A stretch of 64,000 bases of DNA from G963691835 sp963691835 (GTDB lineage Bacteria > Pseudomonadota > Alphaproteobacteria > Thalassobaculales > Thalassobaculaceae): positions 4,588,001 through 4,652,000 of the forward strand of contig OY829383.1 in assembly GCA_963691835.1 (NCBI GenBank). The letters are read 5' to 3'. Under the pieces are notes generated by a model. The model ran no database searches and was not told the origin of the DNA. It saw only the letters and a program-made list of their open reading frames with translations. A program made the position numbers and the translations under genes. The stretch's first letter is position 1; each line of letters begins with the position of its first letter. This document shows, piece by piece, positions 27,435 to 35,388 of this stretch.

Positions 27435-27483
27435 CATGAGTTCGACCACCAACCCATTTGACATTCCTGCAAGGAAGACCGCC

Positions 27484-28050
27484 ATGGCCGGGCCTAAACG
27501 AGATCAGATCCTAGATGCTGCGGAACGGATGATCCGGGACCGGGGCTTCAATGGTGTCAGCTTCCGTGATCTGGCGCACGATGTCGGGATCAAGTCGGCG
27601 AGCGTGCATTATCACTTCCCGACCAAAGCGGATCTTGGAGCAGCGGTGGCGCGACGGTACACGGAACGGTTCGTGGACGCGTTGGGAGATCCTGAAGACG
27701 CTGACGCCATCCCAACGCTCATCGAGGCGTTCCGAACCTCTCTCGCACGGGACCAACTGATGTGCCTGTGCGGCATGTTGGCGGCTGAGTCCGGCGGCCT
27801 TCCCGACCCGGTCGTGTCGGAGACCCGACGGTTCTTCGAGCGCACAGAGGATTGGCTTTCGGCCGCTCTGTCCGCCAGCCCCGCCTTGGGCGACCCGACG
27901 GCCGCGTCCCGTTTGCTGGCGGAGCTGGAGGGGGCAATGCTTGTTGCCCGGGCCCATGGCGATGTCAGCGTCTTCGATCGTATCGTCGCCCCCCACATCC
28001 GGCAGCCCGAGACAGCACACGAAACCTCGCCTGAAAGGGCCGGCGGATGA
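27484..28050 (+). CDS. TetR/AcrR-family transcriptional regulator
   Basis: A 188-residue repressor. The N-terminal helix-turn-helix reads RDQILDAAERMIRDRGFNGVSFRDLAHDVGIKSASVHYHFPTKADL, a classic TetR head. The C-terminal part is the ligand pocket and dimer interface, similar to the TetR_C group of YcdC/AcuR-like proteins. I place the start at ATG 27484, with AGGAAG about 8 bases before; the frame is open further up but lacks conservation. Its last four bases overlap the fdhD start (ATGA), so it is co-translated with fdhD and mobA. It probably controls the divergent MFS gene and itself. Confidence 0.87.
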   Translation: MAGPKRDQILDAAERMIRDRGFNGVSFRDLAHDVGIKSASVHYHFPTKADLGAAVARRYTERFVDALGDPEDADAIPTLIEAFRTSLARDQLMCLCGMLAAESGGLPDPVVSETRRFFERTEDWLSAALSASPALGDPTAASRLLAELEGAMLVARAHGDVSVFDRIVAPHIRQPETAHETSPERAGG

Positions 28051-28901
28051 GCGGACCAGACTATCTCGTCGCCCCCGACCCGGACGACCCACGCCTGACA
28101 ACATCGGTCACCGGCTTTGATCAGGAGGGCCGGCCGACCGTCATCTCGGTGGTGACGGAGAAGCCGCTGACCATCTATCTCAACCGCCAGGAAATCGTCA
28201 CGGCGATGACGATCGGCGATCATCCGGACTATCTGGCCGTTGGCTATCTGTTGAACCAGAACATGCTTCTCCGGGACGATGTCATTACCGGCATCGACCA
28301 TGACGAGGACCTGGAGGTGGTTGTCGTCCGCACCGAGCGCGAAACGAACTACGAGGAGAAGCTGAAGAAGAAGGTGAGAACCTCCGGCTGCGCTCAGGGG
28401 ACAGTCTTCGGCGACCTCATGGAGCAGATTGAGGGGATCGCCCTCCCTCAGGACGCGGTGCTCCGGACCTCGTGGATCTACGCGTTGTCCCGCGCCATCA
28501 CCCACACGCCAAGCCTCTACCTCGCCGCCGGTGCCATCCACGGATGCGTGCTGTGCCGTGGGGATCAACCGATCCTCTACATGGAAGATGTCGGCCGCCA
28601 CAACGCCGTGGACAAGATTGCCGGCTACATGATGATCAACGGGATCGACCCGGCGGATACCATTCTCTACACGACCGGGCGGCTGACCAGCGAGATGGTC
28701 ATCAAGACGGTCCAGATGGGCATCCCGATCCTGATCTCCCGCTCCGGCTTCACGGCCTGGGGCGTCGACCTCGCCCGGGAAACCGGCCTGACCCTGATCG
28801 GCCGGGCGAAAGGCAAACGCTTCATCGCGCTGTCGGGAACGGAGCGGATCATCCGGGACGCCACAACCGACATGGCCGCCGACGCGGACAGCGTGGACTG
28901 A
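28047..28901 (+). CDS. fdhD: Formate dehydrogenase accessory sulfurtransferase FdhD
   Basis: FdhD hands sulfur to the molybdenum cofactor before its insertion into formate dehydrogenase. The 284 residues include GDHPDYLAVGYLLNQ, IHGCVLCRGDQPILYMEDVG and RHNAVDKIAGYM, followed by LYTTGRLTSEMV, all family marks. The catalytic loop reads RTSGCAQGTVFG: the first cysteine of the usual CxxC is kept, the second is not. It overlaps the TetR gene by four bases and mobA by one. No formate dehydrogenase gene is in this window. Confidence 0.93.
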   Translation: MSGPDYLVAPDPDDPRLTTSVTGFDQEGRPTVISVVTEKPLTIYLNRQEIVTAMTIGDHPDYLAVGYLLNQNMLLRDDVITGIDHDEDLEVVVVRTERETNYEEKLKKKVRTSGCAQGTVFGDLMEQIEGIALPQDAVLRTSWIYALSRAITHTPSLYLAAGAIHGCVLCRGDQPILYMEDVGRHNAVDKIAGYMMINGIDPADTILYTTGRLTSEMVIKTVQMGIPILISRSGFTAWGVDLARETGLTLIGRAKGKRFIALSGTERIIRDATTDMAADADSVD

Positions 28902-29554
28902 TGACGGACGCCGCAGCCAGCCAAGGAAACGCCAAAACGGAAACGGACGTGATGGGCGTCGTTCTGGCGGGAGGGCTGTCACGCCGCATGGGCGGCGGCG
29001 ACAAGAGCCTGCTCCCCCTATCCGGACGGCCGATGCTGGCCCACGCAATCGACCGCCTGCGCCCCCAAGTCAGCCAATTGGCCCTGAACGCAAATGGAGA
29101 CCCTGCCCGGTTTGCCGAGTTCGGCCTGCCGGTCGTTCCTGACATCTTAGAGGGGCACGCGGGCCCGCTCGCCGGGGTTCTGACCGGAATGGACTGGGCC
29201 AAACGATCCGCACAGAGCCCAGCCTGGATAGCGACAGTTGCCGCCGACACACCTTTCTTTCCAACGGATCTCGTTCCGGCCCTGCTCCAAGCGGCAACCC
29301 GAGCGGGCGCGCCCCTGGCCGTCGCCAGTTCCAACGGCCGCCGCCATCCAGTCTTCGGCCTTTGGCACACAGATCTGTTCGACGACCTGCATAACCATGT
29401 GTTCGCGGAAGGCGTGCGCAAAGTGGATCGGTGGACCGCTCGCCATCAGATTGTAGAGGTCGCCTTCGAAGCACCCGGCATTGACCCCTTCTTTAATGTG
29501 AATATACCCGAAGATCTGACTCACGCTGAAACAGTCCTCCGTAGAAATTTGTAA
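28901..29554 (+). CDS. mobA: Molybdenum cofactor guanylyltransferase
   Basis: Attaches GMP to molybdopterin to form the bis-MGD cofactor used by formate dehydrogenase-type enzymes. The 217 residues begin at an ATG overlapping the fdhD stop (TGATG). The nucleotide-binding motif is GVVLAGGLSRRMGGGDKSLL, with LALNANGDPARF, PDILEGHAGPLAGVLTGM and TVAADTPFFP following. The ending NVNIPEDL is typical. Pairing with fdhD is common and fits a shared role in maturing molybdoenzymes. Confidence 0.95.
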   Translation: MTDAAASQGNAKTETDVMGVVLAGGLSRRMGGGDKSLLPLSGRPMLAHAIDRLRPQVSQLALNANGDPARFAEFGLPVVPDILEGHAGPLAGVLTGMDWAKRSAQSPAWIATVAADTPFFPTDLVPALLQAATRAGAPLAVASSNGRRHPVFGLWHTDLFDDLHNHVFAEGVRKVDRWTARHQIVEVAFEAPGIDPFFNVNIPEDLTHAETVLRRNL

Positions 29555-29612
29555 GCAGACAAAAGGCATTAGGAGATTGTTAACGGATCATGGTAATACT
29601 TAACTCGAGTCA

Positions 29613-30185
29613 ATGAGCGGGCTTGAGATGGGCGACGAGAGCTTTTTGTCGGAATTTCAGATCCGTTGGACACGCCGAACGGTGGTCCCAGCCGATTGCT
29701 TTACGCCCGAATCCTACATCAAAGAACTCGGCATGACTCAGGTTTGCGGGCGGATGTTCGTCATACGCGTGTATTATCCAGGGCCGCGGTTCGAATATGT
29801 CTATTGGGGTGAGACGATCACCAACGTACTCGGTCACGACATGACCGGCACCGTGTTGGAGCGGGATTCAGGCGGCGGTTTTGGCCATCTCTACTGGCGG
29901 GACTACACCGAGGTGCTGAGCACAGGCGAGCCATCGTTCATTGAGGGTCAGTTTCAGTACAACAATGGCGACGTCAGGACGTTCCAGCGCCTGCTGGTCC
30001 CAATCTTCGGTACCAACGGCAAGGCGCACCACATGGTCGGGCTTGCCATTCACGACGATCTACCGGACCAGTTGTCACACTTGAAGGCGACGAAGGCCGA
30101 CTTCGATCATTTCATCATGACCAGCCGCCGGCCCGCTTTCACCAACCAGGACGAAGACCTGGATCTTGATATTGTTGCTATCTAA
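29613..30185 (+). CDS. PAS-domain protein (PAS_5 type)
   Basis: A 190-residue protein in which most of the chain is one PAS-like domain of the PAS_5 type, common and unassigned in Rhodospirillales. Marks are RMFVIRVYYPGPRFEYVYWG, ITNVLGHDMTGTVLERD, YWRDYTEVLSTGEP and VRTFQRLLVPIFGTNGKAHHMVG. There is no output domain, so it must act by binding a partner. An in-frame ATG at 29628 is another possible start. The 5' flank is AT-rich and suggests its own promoter. Confidence 0.72.
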   Translation: MSGLEMGDESFLSEFQIRWTRRTVVPADCFTPESYIKELGMTQVCGRMFVIRVYYPGPRFEYVYWGETITNVLGHDMTGTVLERDSGGGFGHLYWRDYTEVLSTGEPSFIEGQFQYNNGDVRTFQRLLVPIFGTNGKAHHMVGLAIHDDLPDQLSHLKATKADFDHFIMTSRRPAFTNQDEDLDLDIVAI

Positions 30186-30298
30186 AACCTTTGATGGCAT
30201 TATGAAAACCTTAAAGAATTCTTAAAATTTAATCGCTTAACAGCCTTTGTTGACAATCCGCTGTGAGTTCATGACTATGCGGATGGGAGAGGCGATCT

Positions 30299-30631
30299 AT
30301 GATGTTCAGAGTTGGCCTGCTAAATCTTGTTCTGGCGTGCTTGCTTGTCGGGTGTGGGGAAGAAATTCCACCGGATCCGAACCTGCGCACGGTCACCATC
30401 CGGAATGAGTCTTCGACCGAGGCGAATGTCCGGATCAAGCGTTGGCATCGTGAGTTGACGCGCGTCAGCGCCGGCGATGTGGAAACGATCGAGTTCATCT
30501 CTCCGAACATCGTCGTCAATGTTGAGGCCCAAACCCGGAAGCAATGGGACAGTTGCTGGTCCTCAATGCGCGTCGGCGGCACCTTTGTGGTCTACGACGA
30601 TACGGAACGCATCGCCTGCCGCGTTGAGTGA
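30299..30631 (+). CDS. Putative lipoprotein, 110 residues
   Basis: Signal sequence MMFRVGLLNLVLACLLVGCG with lipobox LVGC (Cys at about 19), so the mature chain is lipid-anchored. The mature part is small and beta-rich (RTVTIRNESSTEANVRIKRW) with two cysteines near the end (SCWSS, IACRVE) that may form a disulfide. No family is recognised. Its last 40 bases overlap the end of the convergent DUF364 gene, which is unusual but possible for two real genes. Confidence 0.6.
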   Translation: MMFRVGLLNLVLACLLVGCGEEIPPDPNLRTVTIRNESSTEANVRIKRWHRELTRVSAGDVETIEFISPNIVVNVEAQTRKQWDSCWSSMRVGGTFVVYDDTERIACRVE

Positions 30632-31377
30632 TCTACATCCGGGTCTCCGCTAGATGCGAGAATGACGTCCCGGCCGAATCTCCTGAACCCACGGGCTCCC
30701 GCACCTTCAGAGACGGACCGGATCAGGCCGTCCCGATCTTCGGGTATGAACCCAGCCAACCGGCCGATACCGATCCGGAACATCATGGGGCTGAGGGCCG
30801 CACCGGGCCCGACGAGTGAGACGGACGCACCCTCCGGCGCAAGGGCCAGCAGGCCACCCCACGAGCCATTGACGATCGCAGTTGGCGTCAAGATCAGGTG
30901 ACGGCATTGCGGGATCACGCGCACAGCCGCGAACGATGGCAGATCGCCGGGCTCTCTCGGATCAATCTCGAGAACGGTTGCACCGGGCATGATCTCATCG
31001 ATCCGCGGAAATCGGCCGACAATGACTGTGCCCGTCCCGTCGGACACGGGCCGAAGGCCTTTGCCACCCGGTAGATCCGTTTGACGATTAAGCCCGGCGT
31101 TAATGGCCGCCAGGCCAATCGCCCGCTCGTAGGGATTGAGGCTCGTCGCGAACATCGCCAGATGCCGAAGGGACTGCCCCGCAAACGTACCGGCATCGGG
31201 CGTCACCCGGGCCCCGTTCCGACCAAGGGGAGGTGTTGCCGCCAAGCCCGAACCGCCATCCTCGGAAGCGACGACTGTCCAATTTACCGCGCAGACGACC
31301 GTACCGGCCCGAACCTCCGGAACCGTTTCGGCCATTTCCGCCAGAAGAGCATCGGCCGCCGCCGGATCACCCTGCAT
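30592..31377 (-). CDS. DUF364 (putative heavy-metal chelation domain) protein
   Basis: A 261-residue protein with an N-terminal DUF4213-like part (SLNPYERAIGLAAINAGLN) and a C-terminal DUF364 domain (VSDGTGTVIVGRFPRIDEI, ILTPTAIVNGSWGGLLALAP, VSLVGPGAALSP). Family members bind metal or a small ligand, and some sit beside molybdenum or nickel genes. The ATG directly follows the stop of the GNAT gene upstream (TGAATG), so the two are one operon. Precise role unknown. Confidence 0.8.
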   Translation of the reverse strand: MQGDPAAADALLAEMAETVPEVRAGTVVCAVNWTVVASEDGGSGLAATPPLGRNGARVTPDAGTFAGQSLRHLAMFATSLNPYERAIGLAAINAGLNRQTDLPGGKGLRPVSDGTGTVIVGRFPRIDEIMPGATVLEIDPREPGDLPSFAAVRVIPQCRHLILTPTAIVNGSWGGLLALAPEGASVSLVGPGAALSPMMFRIGIGRLAGFIPEDRDGLIRSVSEGAGARGFRRFGRDVILASSGDPDVDHSTRQAMRSVSS

Positions 31378-31875
31378 TCAGACCTCCAGTTCACGGCTCA
31401 TGAACACGGCTGGAATGGATACCTCTTCGGTGAAAGCAACCATGTCCCGGCGGTCCACCAAGAAACCGACCGCGCTGTAGAACGTCTCCGCCGGCAGGCT
31501 TGAGACACACTCCAACCGCCGGATCCCCGCCTGGCGCGCGGCCTCCATGGAATGGGTCATGATCTTCCGTGCGGCCCCCTTTCGAAGATGATCTGGGTCC
31601 GTCGCAAAGTGCCGGATGTGCCCCACTCCGACGACCGAGCTCAAGTCCGACGGCGCATACCCGGTCCACCCCCCGGCGGCAATCACGCGTCCCTGCTCCT
31701 CTGCGACATAGTATGTCCCGCTTTCCAGAAGCTTCGGGTTGGCTTTGGACATTAACGGCAGGGCCACGGATAGAAGCTTTTCATCGTACCAGCCACGAAA
31801 CAGATCGCCGTAGGATCGGGAAATCACGTCGTCCAGCACGGATCTGTCTTCCAGCGTCGCGGTCCGGATCTTCAT
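31378..31875 (-). CDS. GNAT-family N-acetyltransferase
   Basis: A 165-residue acetyl-CoA-dependent acetyltransferase. Motif A reads VGHIRHFATDPDHLRKGAARKIM, with the loop binding the CoA pyrophosphate; the C-terminal motif is ETFYSAVGFLVDRRDMV. The substrate cannot be predicted. It is immediately upstream of the DUF364 gene and probably co-expressed. It lies 60 bases downstream of the ROK regulator on the same strand but has no obvious link to xylose. Confidence 0.85.
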   Translation of the reverse strand: MKIRTATLEDRSVLDDVISRSYGDLFRGWYDEKLLSVALPLMSKANPKLLESGTYYVAEEQGRVIAAGGWTGYAPSDLSSVVGVGHIRHFATDPDHLRKGAARKIMTHSMEAARQAGIRRLECVSSLPAETFYSAVGFLVDRRDMVAFTEEVSIPAVFMSRELEV

Positions 31876-31935
31876 GGTTGCCTCCGATGCCGCCGAACGA
31901 TCCGAAACCGGCGCGGCACGTCTCCGAGAACCCTA

Positions 31936-33159
31936 TCAGACCAACCCCTCATCCAGAACCAGAGCGGCAGCCCCCCGCGCCCAAATCTCGTCACCCCACG
32001 GATGGATCTCGAGAGACGGCATTGGCCTCGGCATCGCCTCATTCGCGTCGCCAAGCGCGCCTTGAAGAGCACTGAAGAACGCCTTGGCCGAATGCGTTCG
32101 AGCACCAGAGAGAATGACGACCGCAGGATCCAGGACGTCGACCAGATTGGCGATGCCGATGCCAAGATACTGGCCCGCCCGCCGAAACACCGCAGCCACA
32201 TTGGCGTCACCACCGTCGGCACGCGCGATAAGCGCGTCCATCGCATCGCGCATGCTCCGGTGACCGGCCGCCGCGGCCCCGCCGTCGAAGATACTCGCTT
32301 CCCGCACGATCGCGTAGTCGGAAACATAAGCTTCAATGCACCCGCGCTGCCCGCACCGGCACAACGCCCCGCCCACAACCAGTTTCGTATGCCCAAACTC
32401 CGCACCGAGCCCGCGGCTTCCCCGGTAGAGGCGGTTGTCGACGACCAAGCCCATGCCCACACCATGTTCCACGGTGACGACGAGAAAGCTGCTGTGATGC
32501 CGCCCGACACCGAACCATTTCTCAGCCAGCGCGATCAGGTTGGCGTCGTTGTCCACGTGGGCACGAAGACCGATTTCGGCCTCCAGCAGCGCCCGGAAAG
32601 GCGTCGGTGATGCGTCGAAAAGTGGGCTCCAGTGTACGTCACCCTCAGGATAGCCGACGTAACCGGGCACACCCACGCCAACCCCTTTGACATCGCCCGT
32701 CTCGACACCGGACTTGGTCACGACCGCACGAATGCAATCAGCCGTCGTTCGGACGATGTCGGCGGTCTCCATCGTGTCGATCGGGGCTTGGGTGAGATCC
32801 GTGCCGATGATCTCCCCCGACATGTTGGTCAGAGTCGCTGAGATTTGGTCGAGAGACAGCTTTACGCCGATCGCGAATCCCGCGTCGGGCTCAATCTCAA
32901 GCAATGTCCGAGGCCGGCCCCGCGAAGGCTGACCGACCGTTTCGCCAGCTGCCCCGTGCACGTCGGCCAGGCGGATCAGACCTTCATCCAGAAGATCCGC
33001 CGTAACCGAGGTCACGGTCGCAGGACTGAGGCCTGTGTGATCCGTGATCTCGACACGGGCCACGGGACCACGTTCCCGAATGATGTCAATAACGCGCTTA
33101 CGGCTGGCTTGCCGAACCGGATCCGCAGCCGGGCGGGGACTGGGACCGCGCGTGTCCAC
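31936..33159 (-). CDS. xylR: ROK-family repressor, XylR type
   Basis: A 407-residue regulator. The N-terminal winged helix-turn-helix contains RGPVARVEITDHTGLSPATV, and the sugar-kinase-like ROK fold contains GVGVGVPGYVG, HVDNDANLIALAEKWFG and the zinc-site signature GALCRCGQRGCIEAYVS. A DNA-binding ROK protein of this kind senses xylose and lifts repression of transport genes. It is the last gene of the xylF-permease-ATPase operon, 8 bases after the ATPase stop. The start codon is GTG. Its operator is probably the palindrome at 36504-36536. Confidence 0.88.
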   Translation of the reverse strand: MDTRGPSPRPAADPVRQASRKRVIDIIRERGPVARVEITDHTGLSPATVTSVTADLLDEGLIRLADVHGAAGETVGQPSRGRPRTLLEIEPDAGFAIGVKLSLDQISATLTNMSGEIIGTDLTQAPIDTMETADIVRTTADCIRAVVTKSGVETGDVKGVGVGVPGYVGYPEGDVHWSPLFDASPTPFRALLEAEIGLRAHVDNDANLIALAEKWFGVGRHHSSFLVVTVEHGVGMGLVVDNRLYRGSRGLGAEFGHTKLVVGGALCRCGQRGCIEAYVSDYAIVREASIFDGGAAAAGHRSMRDAMDALIARADGGDANVAAVFRRAGQYLGIGIANLVDVLDPAVVILSGARTHSAKAFFSALQGALGDANEAMPRPMPSLEIHPWGDEIWARGAAALVLDEGLV

Positions 33160-33167
33160 CGCCGGAC

Positions 33168-33965
33168 CTACCGGAGATGCTTCGGCATTTCGCCGAGGAT
33201 GATCATGCCCAGGACATCATCCTTGGAGACCTCTTCGGTCTGAACGGTCCCCACAAGCTTGCCGTTCTTCATGACGGTGAGGCGGTCAGACAGGTCGAAG
33301 ACGTCATGGATATCATGGCTGATCAGGAAGATGCCGATCCCCTCAGCCTTCAGTTGCTTGATCAGGTCGGAGACCATGGCGGTTTCTTGGACCCCCAAGG
33401 CCGCCGTAGGCTCGTCCATGATCAGGACCCGGGCATCGAAGTACACCGCACGCGCAATCGCGACCGACTGACGCTGGCCACCGGAGAGGGCCGAGACCGG
33501 GGCGCTGAACTTTCGGAAGTTGGGGTTAAGACGCCCCATGATCTTCCGCGTCTCCGCCTCCATCCTGACCTCGTCGAGCAGGCCTGACCCTGTTGTCAGC
33601 TCGCGCCCCAAGAACAGATTGGCGGCGGCATCGAGATTGTCCGCCAGAGCGAGGGTCTGATAGATCGTTTCGATGTTGTGCGACCGCGCGTCCCGGGCGG
33701 ACCGGATCTTGGCCACATTGCCGTCGATATAGATTTCCCCGGCGGTTGCCTGATAGGCGCCGGACAGGACCTTGATCAGGGTCGACTTACCGGCGCCGTT
33801 GTGGCCGAGAAGACCGACAACCTCACCCCGGTGCAGGTCAACGGTCACCCCGTCGACCGCCTTGATGCCTCCGAACGCGACGTGGATGTCCCGCATCTCG
33901 ACGAGGGGTGTTCCGCTCCCGGCGCCATTGGCTGACGTCCCGGCGTGTGTTTCGGCGTGTGTCAT
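33168..33965 (-). CDS. xylG: Sugar ABC transporter ATP-binding protein (xylose type, single domain)
   Basis: ATPase that powers sugar import. Walker A is GLLGHNGAGKSTLIK, the ABC signature SALSGGQRQSVAIAR, Walker B VLIMDEPTAALG, and the switch His is in FLISHDIHDVF. It has 265 residues with one nucleotide-binding domain, whereas E. coli XylG has two in tandem, so two copies must pair in the complex. Start ATG 33965 follows GGGGAGGG; the frame is open further up into the permease end. It sits between the permease and the ROK regulator. Confidence 0.88.
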   Translation of the reverse strand: MTHAETHAGTSANGAGSGTPLVEMRDIHVAFGGIKAVDGVTVDLHRGEVVGLLGHNGAGKSTLIKVLSGAYQATAGEIYIDGNVAKIRSARDARSHNIETIYQTLALADNLDAAANLFLGRELTTGSGLLDEVRMEAETRKIMGRLNPNFRKFSAPVSALSGGQRQSVAIARAVYFDARVLIMDEPTAALGVQETAMVSDLIKQLKAEGIGIFLISHDIHDVFDLSDRLTVMKNGKLVGTVQTEEVSKDDVLGMIILGEMPKHLR

Positions 33966-33978
33966 CTGGTCCCTCCCC

Positions 33979-35280
33979 TCAATCCGTGATCCGGCGGCGG
34001 TAGACCTGATCCACAAAGACCGCGAGGACCAGAACGCCACCGATGACGATGGACTGCAGCGACGTGTTGATCCCCATCAACGCCATGCCTGACTGAAGGC
34101 TCTGCATCACCAGAGCGCCTAGGATCGCGCCGTAGATCGTTCCAACGCCACCCGCGAGGGAGGTTCCCCCGATGACGGCGGCCGCGATCACCCGAAGCTC
34201 ATCCAAGGTGCCCAGATCATTGGCCGCAGACTGAAGCCGGGCGCTCGCGATCACGGCGGACAAGGCGCAGAGGACACCCATCAGCGCGAAGATCCAGACC
34301 GTCATCCGGCGGGTATCGATGCCGGACAGGTTTGCCGCCTCCGGGTTGCCGCCGATGGCGAAGATGTAGCGCCCAAACTGTGTGCGCCGCGCGACAATGG
34401 TCATGATCAAGGCGACGAGAGCGACAATCACGACCGGGATCGCGATCCCATGGACAAGGTCGAGACCGTCTTCGGGGATGTCCCACCCCCGTGCTTCGGC
34501 CAACCGGTTGGCCGCCCGTTCCGGGACGGGATAGGCGTTCATTACCGCGACGAAACCCAATACGGCGACCACCATGGCGAAGGCATTTGACCACTCGGCC
34601 CAGACCGGCTTCAGCGGGAACTGGAACGCGATCCGCCGCTGGCGTCCGGCCAGGATGGCCCAGAGACCCAATGCGACCATCACCGCCCCGAAGACCCAAC
34701 TCATCGTGGCGCCCAGCGTTCCGGCGACACCACCGCCCAGCATCACGAAAGTCTCGTCCAGCGGGGCGATGGTCCGGCCCTGAGTGACCCACCATGCGGC
34801 ACCCCGCCAGATCAGGAGGCCGCCCAAGGTGACGATGAAGGCCGGGACACCCAGATAGCCGATGACAGCGCCCTGAAGCCCGCCCATCACAGCACCCAGG
34901 ACCAGCCCCAACAGAATGGTGAGCCCCCATGTCATGGGATGATTGAAGCCGACCAACTCCGGCATGATCTCGGTCTGGAAGACCCCCATCACCATGGCGA
35001 TCACGCCGAGCATCGAGCCGACCGAAAGGTCGATGTGCCGGGCGACGATCACAAAGACCATTCCCGTGGCCATCACAGCAACCGACGCCGTCTGGACCGA
35101 AAGGTTGAAGAGATTGCGCGGCGTCAGGAAACGGCCGCCGGTCGCAATGTCGAGAACGATCCAGATGACCAGCAGGGCGCCGATCATTCCGACGAGGCGA
35201 AGATCGACCTCCATCGCGCGCAAGAGGTCCGCGGGACCCCGCCGGGTGGGCGCAGGTGCCGGTGATTCCGTGTTGGCCAT
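33979..35280 (-). CDS. xylH: Sugar ABC transporter permease (xylose type)
   Basis: A 433-residue inner-membrane channel subunit with about ten hydrophobic segments of the BPD_transp_2 family. Marks are GMVFVIVARHIDLSVGSMLG near the N-terminus, GVPAFIVTLGGLLIWRGAAW, and the coupling region AIGGNPEAANLSGIDTRRM that touches the ATPase. A longer soluble insert in the middle (VMNAYPVPERAANRLAEARG) is seen in xylose and multiple-sugar permeases of this type. It follows xylF after a stem-loop and precedes the ATPase by 13 bases. Confidence 0.9.
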   Translation of the reverse strand: MANTESPAPAPTRRGPADLLRAMEVDLRLVGMIGALLVIWIVLDIATGGRFLTPRNLFNLSVQTASVAVMATGMVFVIVARHIDLSVGSMLGVIAMVMGVFQTEIMPELVGFNHPMTWGLTILLGLVLGAVMGGLQGAVIGYLGVPAFIVTLGGLLIWRGAAWWVTQGRTIAPLDETFVMLGGGVAGTLGATMSWVFGAVMVALGLWAILAGRQRRIAFQFPLKPVWAEWSNAFAMVVAVLGFVAVMNAYPVPERAANRLAEARGWDIPEDGLDLVHGIAIPVVIVALVALIMTIVARRTQFGRYIFAIGGNPEAANLSGIDTRRMTVWIFALMGVLCALSAVIASARLQSAANDLGTLDELRVIAAAVIGGTSLAGGVGTIYGAILGALVMQSLQSGMALMGINTSLQSIVIGGVLVLAVFVDQVYRRRITD

Positions 35281-35326
35281 TCTATGGCTCCCGGACGAGG
35301 GATATAAGATGTGGGATGCTGGAACT

Positions 35327-35360
35327 TCCTGTGCGGGCGGCGGTCACCGCCCGCACAGGA
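35327..35360 (-). promoter_or_regulatory. Intercistronic stem-loop between xylF and the permease gene
   Basis: A perfect 14-base-pair stem (35327-35340 with 35347-35360) with a 6-base loop and no T-run after it. Hairpins here commonly protect the abundant binding-protein message and lower expression of the downstream membrane genes. It is more likely an RNA-stability element than a full terminator. Confidence 0.7.
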
Positions 35361-35388
35361 GTCACCTTCGGCGCAAGTTCAGCGGCCG

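Noticed and set aside
27612..29048. 478-codon minus frame opposite the TetR gene, fdhD and mobA
   Set aside because: The three + genes have clear family motifs and overlapping starts and stops.
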